From Barnesiella merdipullorum (GTDB lineage Bacteria > Bacteroidota > Bacteroidia > Bacteroidales > Barnesiellaceae): DNA of 64,000 nt. The position numbers and the translations under genes are program-made. This document shows positions 18,181-27,598 of this stretch, in pieces. Numbering within the stretch: position 1 is the stretch's first letter; every line of letters begins with the position of its first letter. The notes under the pieces were generated by a model that was not told the DNA's origin, ran no database searches, and saw only the letters and a program-made list of their open reading frames with translations. The stretch covers positions 37,577 through 101,576 of the forward strand of contig DXBT01000008.1 in the NCBI GenBank assembly GCA_019116365.1. The letters are read 5' to 3'.

Positions 18181-19545
18181 ATGAACATGCAAGCCAAGGA
18201 TATCCCCACCCAGATGCACTGGGACCGACTCATTACCTCCAAGCGCTTCGGCATGGAGAAATACCACGACGACCGGCACCACACCCGCACCGATTTCCAG
18301 CGCGACTACGACCGGCTGGTCTTCTCGGCGCCTTTCCGCCGCCTGCAGAACAAGACGCAGGTATTCCCGCTGCCGGGCAGTATATTTGTGCATAACCGGC
18401 TCACCCACAGCCTCGAGGTATCGTGTGTAGGTCGTTCGCTGGGCAATAACGTGTCGTCCACGCTCTCCGAGAAATACCGCAACGAACCCTGGTGCCACAA
18501 GCTCTATCACCTGGGGGCCATCACCTCGGCGGCCTGTCTGGCTCACGACCTGGGCAATCCGCCCTTCGGTCACTCGGGCGAGCGTGCTATCGCCACCTAC
18601 TTCTCCGAGGGGAACGGACAGGTGCTGAAGCAGGAGCTGAAAAACGAACACCACTGGCAAGACTTCACCCACTTCGAGGGAAACGCCAACGCCTTCCGCC
18701 TGCTCACCCACCAGTTTCACGGGCGACGTCCCGGCGGCTTTGCCCTCACCTACTCGACTCTCGCCTCGATTGTCAAGTATCCCTACTCGTCCATCCAATC
18801 GACCAAACGGGGCAAATCGGGATTCTTCACCTCCGAGAAGGAGGATTTCCTGCGCATCGCCAACGACCTGGGCATGCTCCCCGAAGGCGACAGCGGCGAG
18901 CGGTATCACCGTCACCCGCTGGTCTATCTGGTCGAAGCAGCCGACGATATCTGCTACCAGATCATGGACATCGAGGATGCCCACAAACTGAAGATTCTCA
19001 CCACCGAAACGGTCAAAGGTCTCTTCCTCGACTTCTTCGACGAGAAGCGCCAACAGCATATTCTCGACGTACTCAAGGTGGTTACCGACCTCAACGAGCA
19101 AATCGTTTACCTGCGCTCCTGCGTCATCGGTACCCTCATCGACGAGTGCTCGGCCCTCTTCTGCCGCGAAGAGCAGGCCTTGCTCAAAGGGCGCTTTACC
19201 GGGGCTCTGGTCGATCACATCTCCGACCGCCCCTGCCAGGCCTATCGCAACTGCGCCGCCACCGCCCTGGAGAAAATCTACAAGTCGTCCGACGTACTCG
19301 ACATCGAGCTGGCCGGTAACCGCATCATCTCGGTACTCCTCGACAAGTTTCTCGACGCCGTGCGTTTCCCCGACAAAGCCTACTCGCGGCTGCTGCTCAA
19401 CAAGGTTCCCGAGCAATACGAGATGCATGCTCCCACGCTCTACGGGAAAGTACAGGCTGTCATCGACTACATATCGGGCATGACCGACGTCTATGCCCTC
19501 GACCTCTATCGCAAAATCAACGGCATGAGCCTTCCTTCGCTCTAA
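18181..19545 (+). CDS. dgt: Deoxyguanosinetriphosphate triphosphohydrolase (dGTPase, HD superfamily)
   Basis: A 454-residue cytoplasmic enzyme. The HD-domain metal ligands are visible: HNRLTHSLEV (residues about 71-80), then ACLAHDLGNPPFGHSGERAI (HD pair), and further on VYLVEAADDICYQIMDIEDA with the last Asp. It also has the family N-terminus MHWDRLITSKRFG and DFQRDYDRLVFSAPFRRLQN. It converts dGTP to deoxyguanosine and triphosphate. The TPM-domain gene follows after 14 bases, so they may share a transcript. Length is normal for the Bacteroidetes form. Confidence 0.95.
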   Translation: MNMQAKDIPTQMHWDRLITSKRFGMEKYHDDRHHTRTDFQRDYDRLVFSAPFRRLQNKTQVFPLPGSIFVHNRLTHSLEVSCVGRSLGNNVSSTLSEKYRNEPWCHKLYHLGAITSAACLAHDLGNPPFGHSGERAIATYFSEGNGQVLKQELKNEHHWQDFTHFEGNANAFRLLTHQFHGRRPGGFALTYSTLASIVKYPYSSIQSTKRGKSGFFTSEKEDFLRIANDLGMLPEGDSGERYHRHPLVYLVEAADDICYQIMDIEDAHKLKILTTETVKGLFLDFFDEKRQQHILDVLKVVTDLNEQIVYLRSCVIGTLIDECSALFCREEQALLKGRFTGALVDHISDRPCQAYRNCAATALEKIYKSSDVLDIELAGNRIISVLLDKFLDAVRFPDKAYSRLLLNKVPEQYEMHAPTLYGKVQAVIDYISGMTDVYALDLYRKINGMSLPSL

Positions 19546-19559
19546 ACACGAATATCCTC

Positions 19560-20795
19560 ATGAAAAAAACCTGCACCCTGCTCCTGATTCTGCTCTGCAT
19601 CCCCCTGCTGTGGGCTGCCGAATACACGGTCGATCAAGTGCCCAACGTACACCAGACCGACGGCCGACGCTTTGTGAGCAACCCCGACGGGATACTCTCG
19701 CCCGAAACCGTGAGCCGCATAGACTCAATGCTCCTCGGCCTGCAAGAGGCCAACACCTCGGAGGTCGCCGTCGTGGCCCTGCAATCGATCGGCAACAACG
19801 ATATAGACCTCTTTGCCACCGACCTCTTCACCCGGTGGGGCATAGGCAAACAAAACGACAACGGCCTGCTCGTGCTGCTCGTGCTCGACCAGCGCCGCAT
19901 CACCTTCCGCACCGGTTACGGCATGGAGGGGCTCCTGCCCGATGCCATCTGCAAACGCATACAGACGCAATACATCCTGCCCCGCTTCAAAGAGGGGAAT
20001 TACGACCAGGGTATGCTCGACGGCATAGCCACGATTACCCGCATAATCACTACCCCCGAAGCAATCGAGGAGCTCACCGCTCCACCGGTCAAGGGCCTGG
20101 AAATCGACTGGGGCAAGATATTCAACGGCTACCTCACTGTCTCGCTCGTCGTCTCGCACATCCTGCTCTTCGCCATGCTGTGGACAGTGGCCCGCTATGC
20201 CCGCAAAGGTCCCTATGAACAATACAAGCGGCTGACGGCCTTCCGCCCCTTCCTGCTTGTCGGCAGCTTTATCTTTCCCTTTTTCGTGTGGCTGCTCTAC
20301 GGCGGGCTGAGCCGCCGGCTCAAACGACTGCGCAACAAACCCCGCAAGTGCGAATCGTGTGGCAGCCCCATGCGCAAACTGAACGAAGAGGAAGACAACC
20401 TCTACCTCACTCCGCAAGAAAATACCGAGGAGAGTCTCAACTCTGTCGATTACGACGTGTGGCTCTGCGACCACTGCGGCAACACCCTCATATACCCCTA
20501 CGAAAACCAGTTCACCCAATATCAGCGATGCCCCTACTGCCACAGCCGGGCCTATAGCTTCGACGGCGATTACATCTTGCGCAGGGCCACCACCATGAGC
20601 ACCGGATTGGGCGAAAAGCGCTACAGCTGTGCCCACTGCCACAAGATAGACCACAAAACATACACGATTCCCGTTATCGTGGCTGCCACCCTCATAGGAG
20701 GGTCGGGCCGTGGAGGTGGATTCGGCGGAGGTGGATTCAGTGGCGGGTTTGGCGGAGGTGCCACCGGAGGCGGAGGCGCCTCGTCGGGCTGGTAA
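19560..20795 (+). CDS. TPM-domain (YgcG-like) membrane protein with zinc-ribbon-like cysteines and Gly-rich tail
   Basis: A 411-residue protein with a signal peptide (KKTCTLLLILLCIPLLWA), a TPM domain at about residues 30-175 (NPDGILSPETVSRIDSMLLG; WGIGKQNDNGLLVLLVLDQR; ITFRTGYGMEGLLPD), and two membrane segments at about 190-260. The C-terminal cytoplasmic part has four CxxC pairs (CESC, CDHC, CPYC, CAHC), which could bind two zinc ions, and ends in a Gly/Ser-rich tract (residues 378-411). TPM proteins are linked to membrane-protein turnover and photosystem repair in other lineages; the role here is unknown. Follows dgt by 14 bases. Confidence 0.85.
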   Translation: MKKTCTLLLILLCIPLLWAAEYTVDQVPNVHQTDGRRFVSNPDGILSPETVSRIDSMLLGLQEANTSEVAVVALQSIGNNDIDLFATDLFTRWGIGKQNDNGLLVLLVLDQRRITFRTGYGMEGLLPDAICKRIQTQYILPRFKEGNYDQGMLDGIATITRIITTPEAIEELTAPPVKGLEIDWGKIFNGYLTVSLVVSHILLFAMLWTVARYARKGPYEQYKRLTAFRPFLLVGSFIFPFFVWLLYGGLSRRLKRLRNKPRKCESCGSPMRKLNEEEDNLYLTPQENTEESLNSVDYDVWLCDHCGNTLIYPYENQFTQYQRCPYCHSRAYSFDGDYILRRATTMSTGLGEKRYSCAHCHKIDHKTYTIPVIVAATLIGGSGRGGGFGGGGFSGGFGGGATGGGGASSGW

Positions 20796-20852
20796 TGTTC
20801 TGCCGTCATCGCACACTCCTTTCGACAAACATCACTCACACAAACAGATACC

Positions 20853-23357
20853 ATGAATATGAAGAAATCGCAACTCTTGCTCTTGGCCCCGGTCCTCGTC
20901 ACACTGGCGGCCTGCCAGACGACAACCCCAAGCCCCGTGTCCTTGCGATGGGAGATGGGCAAGAATCAAGTCGAGGCCGGCTTCTACGGAAGCACGTTTA
21001 CCCTGGTCAACACCTCGGACAAACCTCTCGAGACCGGGTGGGAAATCTACTATACCCAACTCGCACCCCGCCAGGTAAAGAACTACGCAAACTCACCGGT
21101 GACTATCGAGATGGTCAATCCCGGATACTACCGCATGACCCCCTCCGAATCGTGGCAACCGCTGGCCCCCGGCGACTCCATCGCCATACCCTATCTGAAC
21201 CGGGGTATCCTCACCCAGACCCAATTCACCCCCAAGTCGCCCTTCTTCGTGCAAAACGACAACAAGCCGGTCGATATTCCCTTCGCCATCGCCCCCTTCA
21301 CCCGCGAAGAGCAGTGGACCGTAGCCGGACTAATAACTCCTCCCTACCCCGACGGCGAGTATTGTTACACCCAGAACGAAGCACTTCAAACCGACTACAC
21401 TCCACAGTCCTACGACATGCTGCCCTCGCTCAAAAAGGCGACTCCCCGACCGGGAGTATCGGTCATCTCCGAGAATATTTCGCTCAGTGTCGAGGAGGGA
21501 TTTGCCGGTGAAGCCCGTCTGCTGATACAGGAACTGGAAAAGATAGGTTACCACGTCACCGACAACGGGCAGACCGTCATCGCCCTTTGCAGTTTCACCA
21601 AGAACTCGCCCGTCCAGAACGACGAGCACTACCGGCTGGATATCCGCGACAACTACATCACCATCAGCGGAGCGACTTCACACGCTATCTTCAACGGCAC
21701 TCAAACGCTGCTTTCGCTGCTGAAACGCCAGCAGATTCCGGCCCGACTCGACAATGTGGCCATCGACGACTATCCCGACCTGCCCTACCGCGGCATGATG
21801 CTCGATGTAGCCCGCAACTTCACCCGCAAGGCCGACCTCTTCAAACTGCTCGACCTGCTGGCCTCGTACAAAATCAACGTTTTCCACTTCCACTTCAGCG
21901 ACGACGAAGCCTGGCGTCTCGAGATTCCCGGTCTCGAAGAGCTCACCTCGGTAGGTTCGCGCCGGGGATTCACCCGCGACGAGAGCCAATGCCTCTACCC
22001 CAACTACTACGGAGGCTGGAATCCCAACGACACCACCGCCACGGCCAACGGATACTACACCCGACAAGACTTTATCGAGCTTTTGCAATATGCCGCCCAG
22101 CGTCATATCACCGTCATCCCCGAGATTGAATCGCCGGGCCATGCCCGGGCTGCCCTCGTAGCCATGAAGGCTCGGTACAACAAATTGAAAGACAGCGATA
22201 TGGAGAAGGCCCGCGAATACCTGCTCTCCGAGACAAACGATACTTCGAAATATGTTTCGGCCCAAGCCTATACCGACAATATCATGAACGTCTCGCTCCC
22301 CTCGGTCTATCGCTTCATGGAGAAGGTGAGCGACGAAATCATTGCCATGTACCGCGAGGCCGATGTGCCGCTGGAGGCCATTCACATCGGTGGCGACGAA
22401 GTGCCCCACGGATCGTGGGAAGGGTCGCCCAGCTGCCAACAGTTCATGAAAGAACAGGGCATGACCCACCCGCACCAACTGGCCGAATATTTCCTCGACA
22501 AGGTATCGGCCATGCTGGCCCAAAAGGGGGTCAAGGTATCGGGCTGGCAAGAGGTGGCTCTCAACCACTCGCCCGAGTTGAATGCCCGCCTGGCTCCCCG
22601 CTTCGACGGCGTCTATTGCTGGCACACCATAGGCCACGACAACGAGGTGCCCTACACGGCAGCCAATGCAGGGTATGGCGTAGTCCTCTGTAACGTAAAC
22701 AACTTCTACCTCGACCTGGCCTACAATCCCCACAAAGACGAACCGGGCCTCACGTGGGGTGGCTACGTCGATCAATTTGCCTCGTTCAACATGCTCCCCT
22801 ACAACATCTATGTTTCGAGCCCAACAACCCTGGACGGCCGCCCGAACGACCTCAAGAAAGCCTCACAGGGCAAGACGCAACTCACCGAGCAGGGACGCCC
22901 GCGCATCAAGGGCATACAGGCGCAACTCTTCTCCGAGACGCTCGGCAGTTTCGACATGGTGGAGTACTATACCTTCCCCAAGATCTTCGGTCTTGTTGAG
23001 CGCGGCTGGAATGCTTTCCCCGAGTGGTCGCCCACACCGGCCGACGACAAACAGGCCCTCTACGAAAAGGCCCGCACAATTTACAACACCAAAATCACAG
23101 CCATCGAGATGCCTCGTCTGGCTCACGAAGGGGTCAACTTCCGCCTGCCTCAGCCCGGCATCCGCATCGTCGAGGGCAAGCTCTATGCCAACTCGCCCAT
23201 TGCCCAAGCCGAGATACGCTATACCACCGACGGCAGCGAACCTACGGCCCAATCGGCTCTGTGGACAGCGACCATCGATTGCCAGACTCAAGTGGTCAAA
23301 GCCCGTCTCTTCTATCTGGGTAAGGAGAGCCTCACCACCGAATATCGCAACGACTGA
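20853..23357 (+). CDS. Beta-N-acetylhexosaminidase lipoprotein (GH20)
   Basis: An 834-residue lipoprotein starting MNMKKSQLLLLAPVLVTLAAC (lipidated Cys at residue 21; the second ATG could also serve). Domain order: N-terminal chitobiase-like carbohydrate-binding domain (about 30-160), GH20b domain (about 190-310), GH20 TIM barrel (about 315-690) and a C-terminal beta domain with the chitobiase-type sequence AEIRYTTDGSEPTAQ. The catalytic Asp-Glu pair is in IHIGGDEVPHGSW (about residue 510). It releases terminal GlcNAc or GalNAc from host or dietary glycans at the cell surface. No SusCD pair is adjacent. Terminator follows at 23376. Confidence 0.95.
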   Translation: MNMKKSQLLLLAPVLVTLAACQTTTPSPVSLRWEMGKNQVEAGFYGSTFTLVNTSDKPLETGWEIYYTQLAPRQVKNYANSPVTIEMVNPGYYRMTPSESWQPLAPGDSIAIPYLNRGILTQTQFTPKSPFFVQNDNKPVDIPFAIAPFTREEQWTVAGLITPPYPDGEYCYTQNEALQTDYTPQSYDMLPSLKKATPRPGVSVISENISLSVEEGFAGEARLLIQELEKIGYHVTDNGQTVIALCSFTKNSPVQNDEHYRLDIRDNYITISGATSHAIFNGTQTLLSLLKRQQIPARLDNVAIDDYPDLPYRGMMLDVARNFTRKADLFKLLDLLASYKINVFHFHFSDDEAWRLEIPGLEELTSVGSRRGFTRDESQCLYPNYYGGWNPNDTTATANGYYTRQDFIELLQYAAQRHITVIPEIESPGHARAALVAMKARYNKLKDSDMEKAREYLLSETNDTSKYVSAQAYTDNIMNVSLPSVYRFMEKVSDEIIAMYREADVPLEAIHIGGDEVPHGSWEGSPSCQQFMKEQGMTHPHQLAEYFLDKVSAMLAQKGVKVSGWQEVALNHSPELNARLAPRFDGVYCWHTIGHDNEVPYTAANAGYGVVLCNVNNFYLDLAYNPHKDEPGLTWGGYVDQFASFNMLPYNIYVSSPTTLDGRPNDLKKASQGKTQLTEQGRPRIKGIQAQLFSETLGSFDMVEYYTFPKIFGLVERGWNAFPEWSPTPADDKQALYEKARTIYNTKITAIEMPRLAHEGVNFRLPQPGIRIVEGKLYANSPIAQAEIRYTTDGSEPTAQSALWTATIDCQTQVVKARLFYLGKESLTTEYRND

Positions 23358-23375
23358 CCCTCGCCGAGTCCCCTA

Positions 23376-23420
23376 AAAAGACAGCCGCCTGGAATAGTCC
23401 AAGCGGCTGTCGGTCTTTTA
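23376..23420. terminator. Bidirectional terminator between GH20 and asd
   Basis: A 9-base stem GACAGCCGC (23380-23388) / GCGGCTGTC (23403-23411), flanked by AAAAA on the left and TCTTTTA on the right. It can end transcription of both convergent genes. Confidence 0.85.
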
Positions 23421-23473
23421 TAAACAATACAAATTTCAATACGGGCAAAGCCCTTTCTTGAAAACTACGGGGC

Positions 23474-24478
23474 CTATTTCTGATGAGCCAGCAGATACTC
23501 GGCAATCTGCACGGCGTTCAGGGCTGCACCCTTCTTAATCTGGTCGCTTACGGTCCAGAAGGTCAGCCCGTTGGGGTTGGAGATATCGCTGCGGATACGA
23601 CCTACATACACCGGGTCGCACCCAGCCTTGAAGAGCGGCATGGGATATACGCGGTTCTCGGGATCGTCCTCGAGCACAACACCCTTGGCATGGGCAAACG
23701 CTTCGCGAGCCTCGGCTACCGATACGGGACGTTCGGTCTCGATCCAGATGGCCTCGGAGTGAGCCCGCATCACCGGTACCCGCACACAAGTGGCGCTCAC
23801 GGCAATATCGGAGTGCATGATCTTGCGCGTCTCGTTGTACATCTTCATCTCCTCTTTGGTATAGAGGTTATCGGTAAAGACATCGACCTGGGGAATGAGA
23901 TTGTAGGCCAGCTGGAAGAAGAACTTCTCGACCGTGGGTTTTTCGCCGGCAATAAGTTGCTCATACTGTTTCTTCAGCTCGGCCATGGCCGATGCACCGG
24001 CACCGCTGGCCGCCTGATAGGTAGCCACATGCACCCGCTTGATGTGCGAGACAGCCTCGATAGCATTCAGGGCCACCACCATCTGGATGGTGGTGCAGTT
24101 GGGGTTGGCAATAATGCCGCGGGGACGCACGAAGGCATCGTCGCCATTCACCTCGGGGACAACCAAAGGCACATCGTCGTCCATGCGGAAAGCACTCGAG
24201 TTGTCGATCATGATGGCTCCATAGCGGGTAATCGTCTCGGCAAACTCTTTCGAGGTGCCGGCACCGGCCGACGTAAAGGCAATGTCAACACCCTTGAAGT
24301 CGTCATTGTGCTTCAGTTCCTTGACTACAATCGGCTTACCCTTAAAGGTATAAGTACGTCCTGCACTGCGAGAGGAACCGAACAACAGCAATTCGTCGAT
24401 CGGGAAATTCCGCTCATCCAAAACTCTTAGGAACTCTTGTCCGACAGCGCCACTGGCGCCCACAATAGCGACTTTCAT
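23474..24478 (-). CDS. asd: Aspartate-semialdehyde dehydrogenase
   Basis: A 334-residue enzyme with the Rossmann start MKVAIVGASGAVGQEFLRVL, the active-site Cys in IIANPNCTTIQMVVALNAIE (about residue 130), and the substrate Arg/His region RVPVMRAHSEAIWIETERP. It reduces aspartyl phosphate to aspartate semialdehyde, the branch point to lysine/diaminopimelate, threonine and methionine. It is a single-gene unit between a bidirectional terminator and a divergent promoter region shared with the antiporter. It ends with TAG, which shows that TAG is an ordinary stop in this genome. Confidence 0.97.
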   Translation of the reverse strand: MKVAIVGASGAVGQEFLRVLDERNFPIDELLLFGSSRSAGRTYTFKGKPIVVKELKHNDDFKGVDIAFTSAGAGTSKEFAETITRYGAIMIDNSSAFRMDDDVPLVVPEVNGDDAFVRPRGIIANPNCTTIQMVVALNAIEAVSHIKRVHVATYQAASGAGASAMAELKKQYEQLIAGEKPTVEKFFFQLAYNLIPQVDVFTDNLYTKEEMKMYNETRKIMHSDIAVSATCVRVPVMRAHSEAIWIETERPVSVAEAREAFAHAKGVVLEDDPENRVYPMPLFKAGCDPVYVGRIRSDISNPNGLTFWTVSDQIKKGAALNAVQIAEYLLAHQK

Positions 24479-24541
24479 CTTCTTTCTTTTGTAATTTATA
24501 TTCCGAATTCTCGTTTATTCTTTTTCGCTGAAAAAGAGGTG

Positions 24542-24549
24542 CAAATATA
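24542..24549 (-). promoter_or_regulatory. -7 element of asd
   Basis: On the minus strand TATATTTG, an exact TAnnTTTG. A TTTG lies 23 bases upstream (24573-24576), slightly wider than the usual spacing. The asd start is 63 bases downstream. Confidence 0.55.
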
Positions 24550-24648
24550 CAACTATTTAAGCAAAAACATAACAAAAAGAAATATTTATATTCTTTCCAC
24601 TACAATTTAGTCATTTGCGACACATTTCACACAGAAGGGGCCGTATTG

Positions 24649-24680
24649 CTTGCAAGAGCGAACTTTTATTTGTATTTTTG
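24649..24680 (+). promoter_or_regulatory. Promoter of the antiporter gene
   Basis: CTTG (24649-24652), 20 bases, TATTTTTG (24673-24680). Transcription should begin near 24687, which supports the ATG at 24726 and excludes the longer frame beginning with TTG at 24615. Confidence 0.6.
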
Positions 24681-24725
24681 TTGCATATTTACAGTTTCAG
24701 CATCTTAAAAAAAAATAGCAGGGTC

Positions 24726-26879
24726 ATGGGCAGTATCACTTCACTACCGATTGAAAATCCGGTACTGATCTTTTTCATTGTACTGGTTATCATACTGCTT
24801 GCGCCCATACTCCTCAACCGCATACGGGTGCCTCACATCATCGGGCTCATCATCGCCGGTGTCGTCATCGGTCCCAACGGGCTCAACCTGCTCGCCCGCG
24901 ACAGCAGTTTCGAGATATTCGGCAACGTGGGCATCCTCTACCTCATGTTTCTGGCCGGTCTCGAGATCGACATGAACGATTTCAAGAAGAGCAAAAAAGA
25001 CGGCATCATCTTCGGGCTCTATACGTTCCTCATACCCATGATACTGGGTACAGCCATCAGCTACTACACCCTGCACCTCAACCTCATGACCTCGATACTG
25101 CTGGCCAGTATGTATGCCTCGCACACGCTCATAGCCTACCCCATCATCAGCCGGTATGGCATCTCACGCACACGAGCCGTGCCGGTAACCATTGCCGGTA
25201 CCATCTTCACCGTGTTGGGTGCCCTCATCATTCTGGCGGTCATCTCGGGTATGGTACGGGGCGATCTCACCGAGTTCTTCTGGCTCAGACTAACGATTAA
25301 CATTCTCATCTACAGCCTGGCCATCCTTTACATCTACCCACGACTCACCCGCTGGTTCTTCAAGAACTACAACGACAACGTCACCCAGTTCATCTTTATC
25401 CTGGCACTCGTGTTCCTGGCCTCCTACATGGCACAGGTCATCGGGCTGGAGGCCATCTTAGGAGCCTTCTTCGCCGGCATCGTGCTCAACCGATTCATTC
25501 CCAACGTATCGCCTTTGATGAACCGGCTCGAGTTTGTAGGTAATGCCCTGTTCATCCCCTACTTTCTCATCGGGGTGGGTATGCTCATCGACTTGCGGGT
25601 GATTGTGAAAGATACCGAAACGATTATCGTGGCGGCCAACATGTCGATTGTAGCCACCTTCTGCAAATGGCTTGCGGCCTGGCTCACCCAAAAGACTTGC
25701 CACATGACCAAGATAGACCGCAACCTCATCTTCGGACTGAGCAACGCCCAGGCTGCCGCCACGCTGGCTGCGGTTATCATCGGACACAACATAGGGCTTT
25801 TCAACGACGAGATTCTCAACGGAACCATCGTCATGATTCTGGTCACCTGCATCATCAGTACTCTGGTTACCGAGAAGGCGGCCCGCCAAATGGTCGTTGC
25901 CATGCAGGACAACGAACCCACTACCCCCAAATCGACGATACAGAGCGAACAGATTCTCATCCCCATTGCCAATCCCAGCACCATCGAGAACCTCATCAAT
26001 CTGGCGCTGCTGCTCAAGTCGCCCCAAAAACGGTCGCCCCTCTACGCCCTGCACGTCACCGACGACAGCAAGACGAGCAACTACCGCTCGCAGTCGATTC
26101 TCGAGTTTGCCGGCAAGGTAGCCTCGTCGGCCGACACCAAGCTGATTCCCATCGCCCGGTACGACATGAACATCACCAGCGGCATCATCCACACCATGAA
26201 GGAGCGGAACATCACCGAGGTTGTGCTGGGTCTGCACCACAAGGCCAACATTGTCGATACCTTCTTCGGGGCCAAAATCGAGTCGCTGCTCAAGAACACC
26301 AACAAGATGATTCTCATCTCGAAGTGTGTCAACCCCATCAATACCGTCACACGCATCGTCATTGCCGTGCCCCGCAAGGCCGAATACGAAACGGGTTTTG
26401 CCCGATGGATCGACCGCGTGGCCAACATGGCCAAGCAGATAGGCTGCCGGGCCATCTTCTATGCCTACCCCGAAACCATCCCTTACTTGAAAGCCCGGTT
26501 GAAAGCCGGACGATACAACATTCGCAACGAGTTTGAAGTGCTCGAGAGTTGGGACGATTTCATGCTCCTGGCCAACGTCGTGCTCGACGACGACCTCTTT
26601 ATCGTGGTGAGCGCACGCCCCACCTCGGTGTCGTTCAACTCCGATGCCGACAACATCCCCTCGTTCCTCTCGAAGTACTTTGCCAACAACAATCTCATCG
26701 TGCTCTACCCCGAACAGTTCGGCACCGCCGAGCCGGCTCCTGCCTCGTTTATGGAGCCCATGTCGCACGATATGCTCAGCCACTCCGAGATTCTGGGTAT
26801 CGAGAAAATCTTCAGACAACTCATCGCCTACAAAAAACGGTGGACTCACCGCAACCGCAAAAAGAAAATCGACCTGTAA
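24726..26879 (+). CDS. Cation/proton antiporter (CPA2 family) with C-terminal universal-stress-like domains
   Basis: A 717-residue protein from the ATG of MGSITSLPIENPVLIFF. Residues about 10-390 form the Na+/H+ exchanger domain with about 12 membrane segments (VPHIIGLIIAGVVIGPNGLN; LEAILGAFFAGIVLNRFIP; FGLSNAQAAATLAAVIIGHN). The remaining 300 residues are soluble and look like two universal-stress (UspA-type) domains (EQILIPIANPSTIENLINLA; RIVIAVPRKAEYETGF), probably a nucleotide-sensing regulatory part. It would exchange K+ or Na+ for protons in the inner membrane. Monocistronic; it ends before a bidirectional hairpin at 27022. Confidence 0.9.
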   Translation: MGSITSLPIENPVLIFFIVLVIILLAPILLNRIRVPHIIGLIIAGVVIGPNGLNLLARDSSFEIFGNVGILYLMFLAGLEIDMNDFKKSKKDGIIFGLYTFLIPMILGTAISYYTLHLNLMTSILLASMYASHTLIAYPIISRYGISRTRAVPVTIAGTIFTVLGALIILAVISGMVRGDLTEFFWLRLTINILIYSLAILYIYPRLTRWFFKNYNDNVTQFIFILALVFLASYMAQVIGLEAILGAFFAGIVLNRFIPNVSPLMNRLEFVGNALFIPYFLIGVGMLIDLRVIVKDTETIIVAANMSIVATFCKWLAAWLTQKTCHMTKIDRNLIFGLSNAQAAATLAAVIIGHNIGLFNDEILNGTIVMILVTCIISTLVTEKAARQMVVAMQDNEPTTPKSTIQSEQILIPIANPSTIENLINLALLLKSPQKRSPLYALHVTDDSKTSNYRSQSILEFAGKVASSADTKLIPIARYDMNITSGIIHTMKERNITEVVLGLHHKANIVDTFFGAKIESLLKNTNKMILISKCVNPINTVTRIVIAVPRKAEYETGFARWIDRVANMAKQIGCRAIFYAYPETIPYLKARLKAGRYNIRNEFEVLESWDDFMLLANVVLDDDLFIVVSARPTSVSFNSDADNIPSFLSKYFANNNLIVLYPEQFGTAEPAPASFMEPMSHDMLSHSEILGIEKIFRQLIAYKKRWTHRNRKKKIDL

Positions 26880-27021
26880 TTTCGGAGAATAACAGTGCTC
26901 CACTCCTGTGAATATCCAGTGGATAGAACACCGAGTGCCAAGATAGACTGCCGGCCCCGTATTCCTACCCCTGCCGATGCCACATCGTCCCAATCCCGGC
27001 GACTCATTGTAGTACAAAAAA

Positions 27022-27047
27022 AGAGAGACTCCCGTGGGAGTCTCTCT
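27022..27047. terminator. Bidirectional terminator between the antiporter and HU genes
   Basis: A perfect 12-base stem AGAGAGACTCCC (27022-27033) / GGGAGTCTCTCT (27036-27047) with a 2-base turn, A-rich to the left and T-rich to the right. It lies 27 bases past the HU stop on the minus strand. The 140 bases between the antiporter stop and this hairpin show no gene. Confidence 0.85.
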
Positions 27048-27073
27048 TTTTATGCTACCATAAAATAATTTCT

Positions 27074-27346
27074 TTATTTTACTTTGTCGGCCAACTCAGC
27101 ACCAGCTTTGAATTTAACCACTTTCTTGGCAGCGATAGTGATTTTTTGCTTAGTTGCGGGGTTGATACCGGTGCGAGCAGCTTTCTCTGCAACGCCAAAA
27201 GTTCCAAAACCAATAAGAGCCACTTTGTCCCCTTTTACGAGTGATTCCGAAACTGCATCTACAAAAGCGTCCAATGCCTTCTTAGCGTCAACTTTGCTCA
27301 AACCGGCTTTTTCGGCCATAGCATTGATAAGTTCAGTCTTGTTCAT
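27074..27346 (-). CDS. HU-family DNA-binding protein
   Basis: A 90-residue protein with the full HU pattern: MNKTELINAMAEKAGLSKVD at the N-terminus, the GDKVALIGFGTFGVAEKAAR core and the beta-arm tip TGINPATKQKI, then KVVKFKAGAEL. The Pro in the arm intercalates into DNA. It is a nucleoid architectural protein that binds bent DNA non-specifically. Single gene with its own strong promoter and a terminator. AAA/AAG lysine codons and lower GC are normal for such highly expressed small genes. Confidence 0.97.
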   Translation of the reverse strand: MNKTELINAMAEKAGLSKVDAKKALDAFVDAVSESLVKGDKVALIGFGTFGVAEKAARTGINPATKQKITIAAKKVVKFKAGAELADKVK

Positions 27347-27397
27347 AACGTGTATAATTTAAAGTTAAGTAAATAATCTCCTTGAAGAGCAGCACGG

Positions 27398-27429
27398 CAA
27401 ATGTAAAGATTAAAATGATATAGTGCAAA
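27398..27429 (-). promoter_or_regulatory. Promoter of the HU gene
   Basis: On the minus strand TTTG (27429-27426), 20 bases, TACATTTG (27405-27398): a full match to the Bacteroidetes consensus. The start codon is 52 bases beyond the -7 box. Confidence 0.75.
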
Positions 27430-27485
27430 CAATAAAGTAAAAAAATATAATAAAAGTCGCTATTTTATAATATCCTTACCCCACA

Positions 27486-27518
27486 TTTGACTAAATCCTT
27501 AGAAAATCATTACTTTTG
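27486..27518 (+). promoter_or_regulatory. Promoter of the rhomboid operon
   Basis: TTTG (27486-27489), 21 bases, TACTTTTG (27511-27518), a full consensus match. The leader to the ATG at 27599 would be about 75 bases. Confidence 0.75.
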
Positions 27519-27598
27519 CTTGCAAAATCGGGGGATAATTTATGCTATGTCTTGGCATACAAGGCAATTATCCTCACCAAGGAAAAAGAAATTTATCT

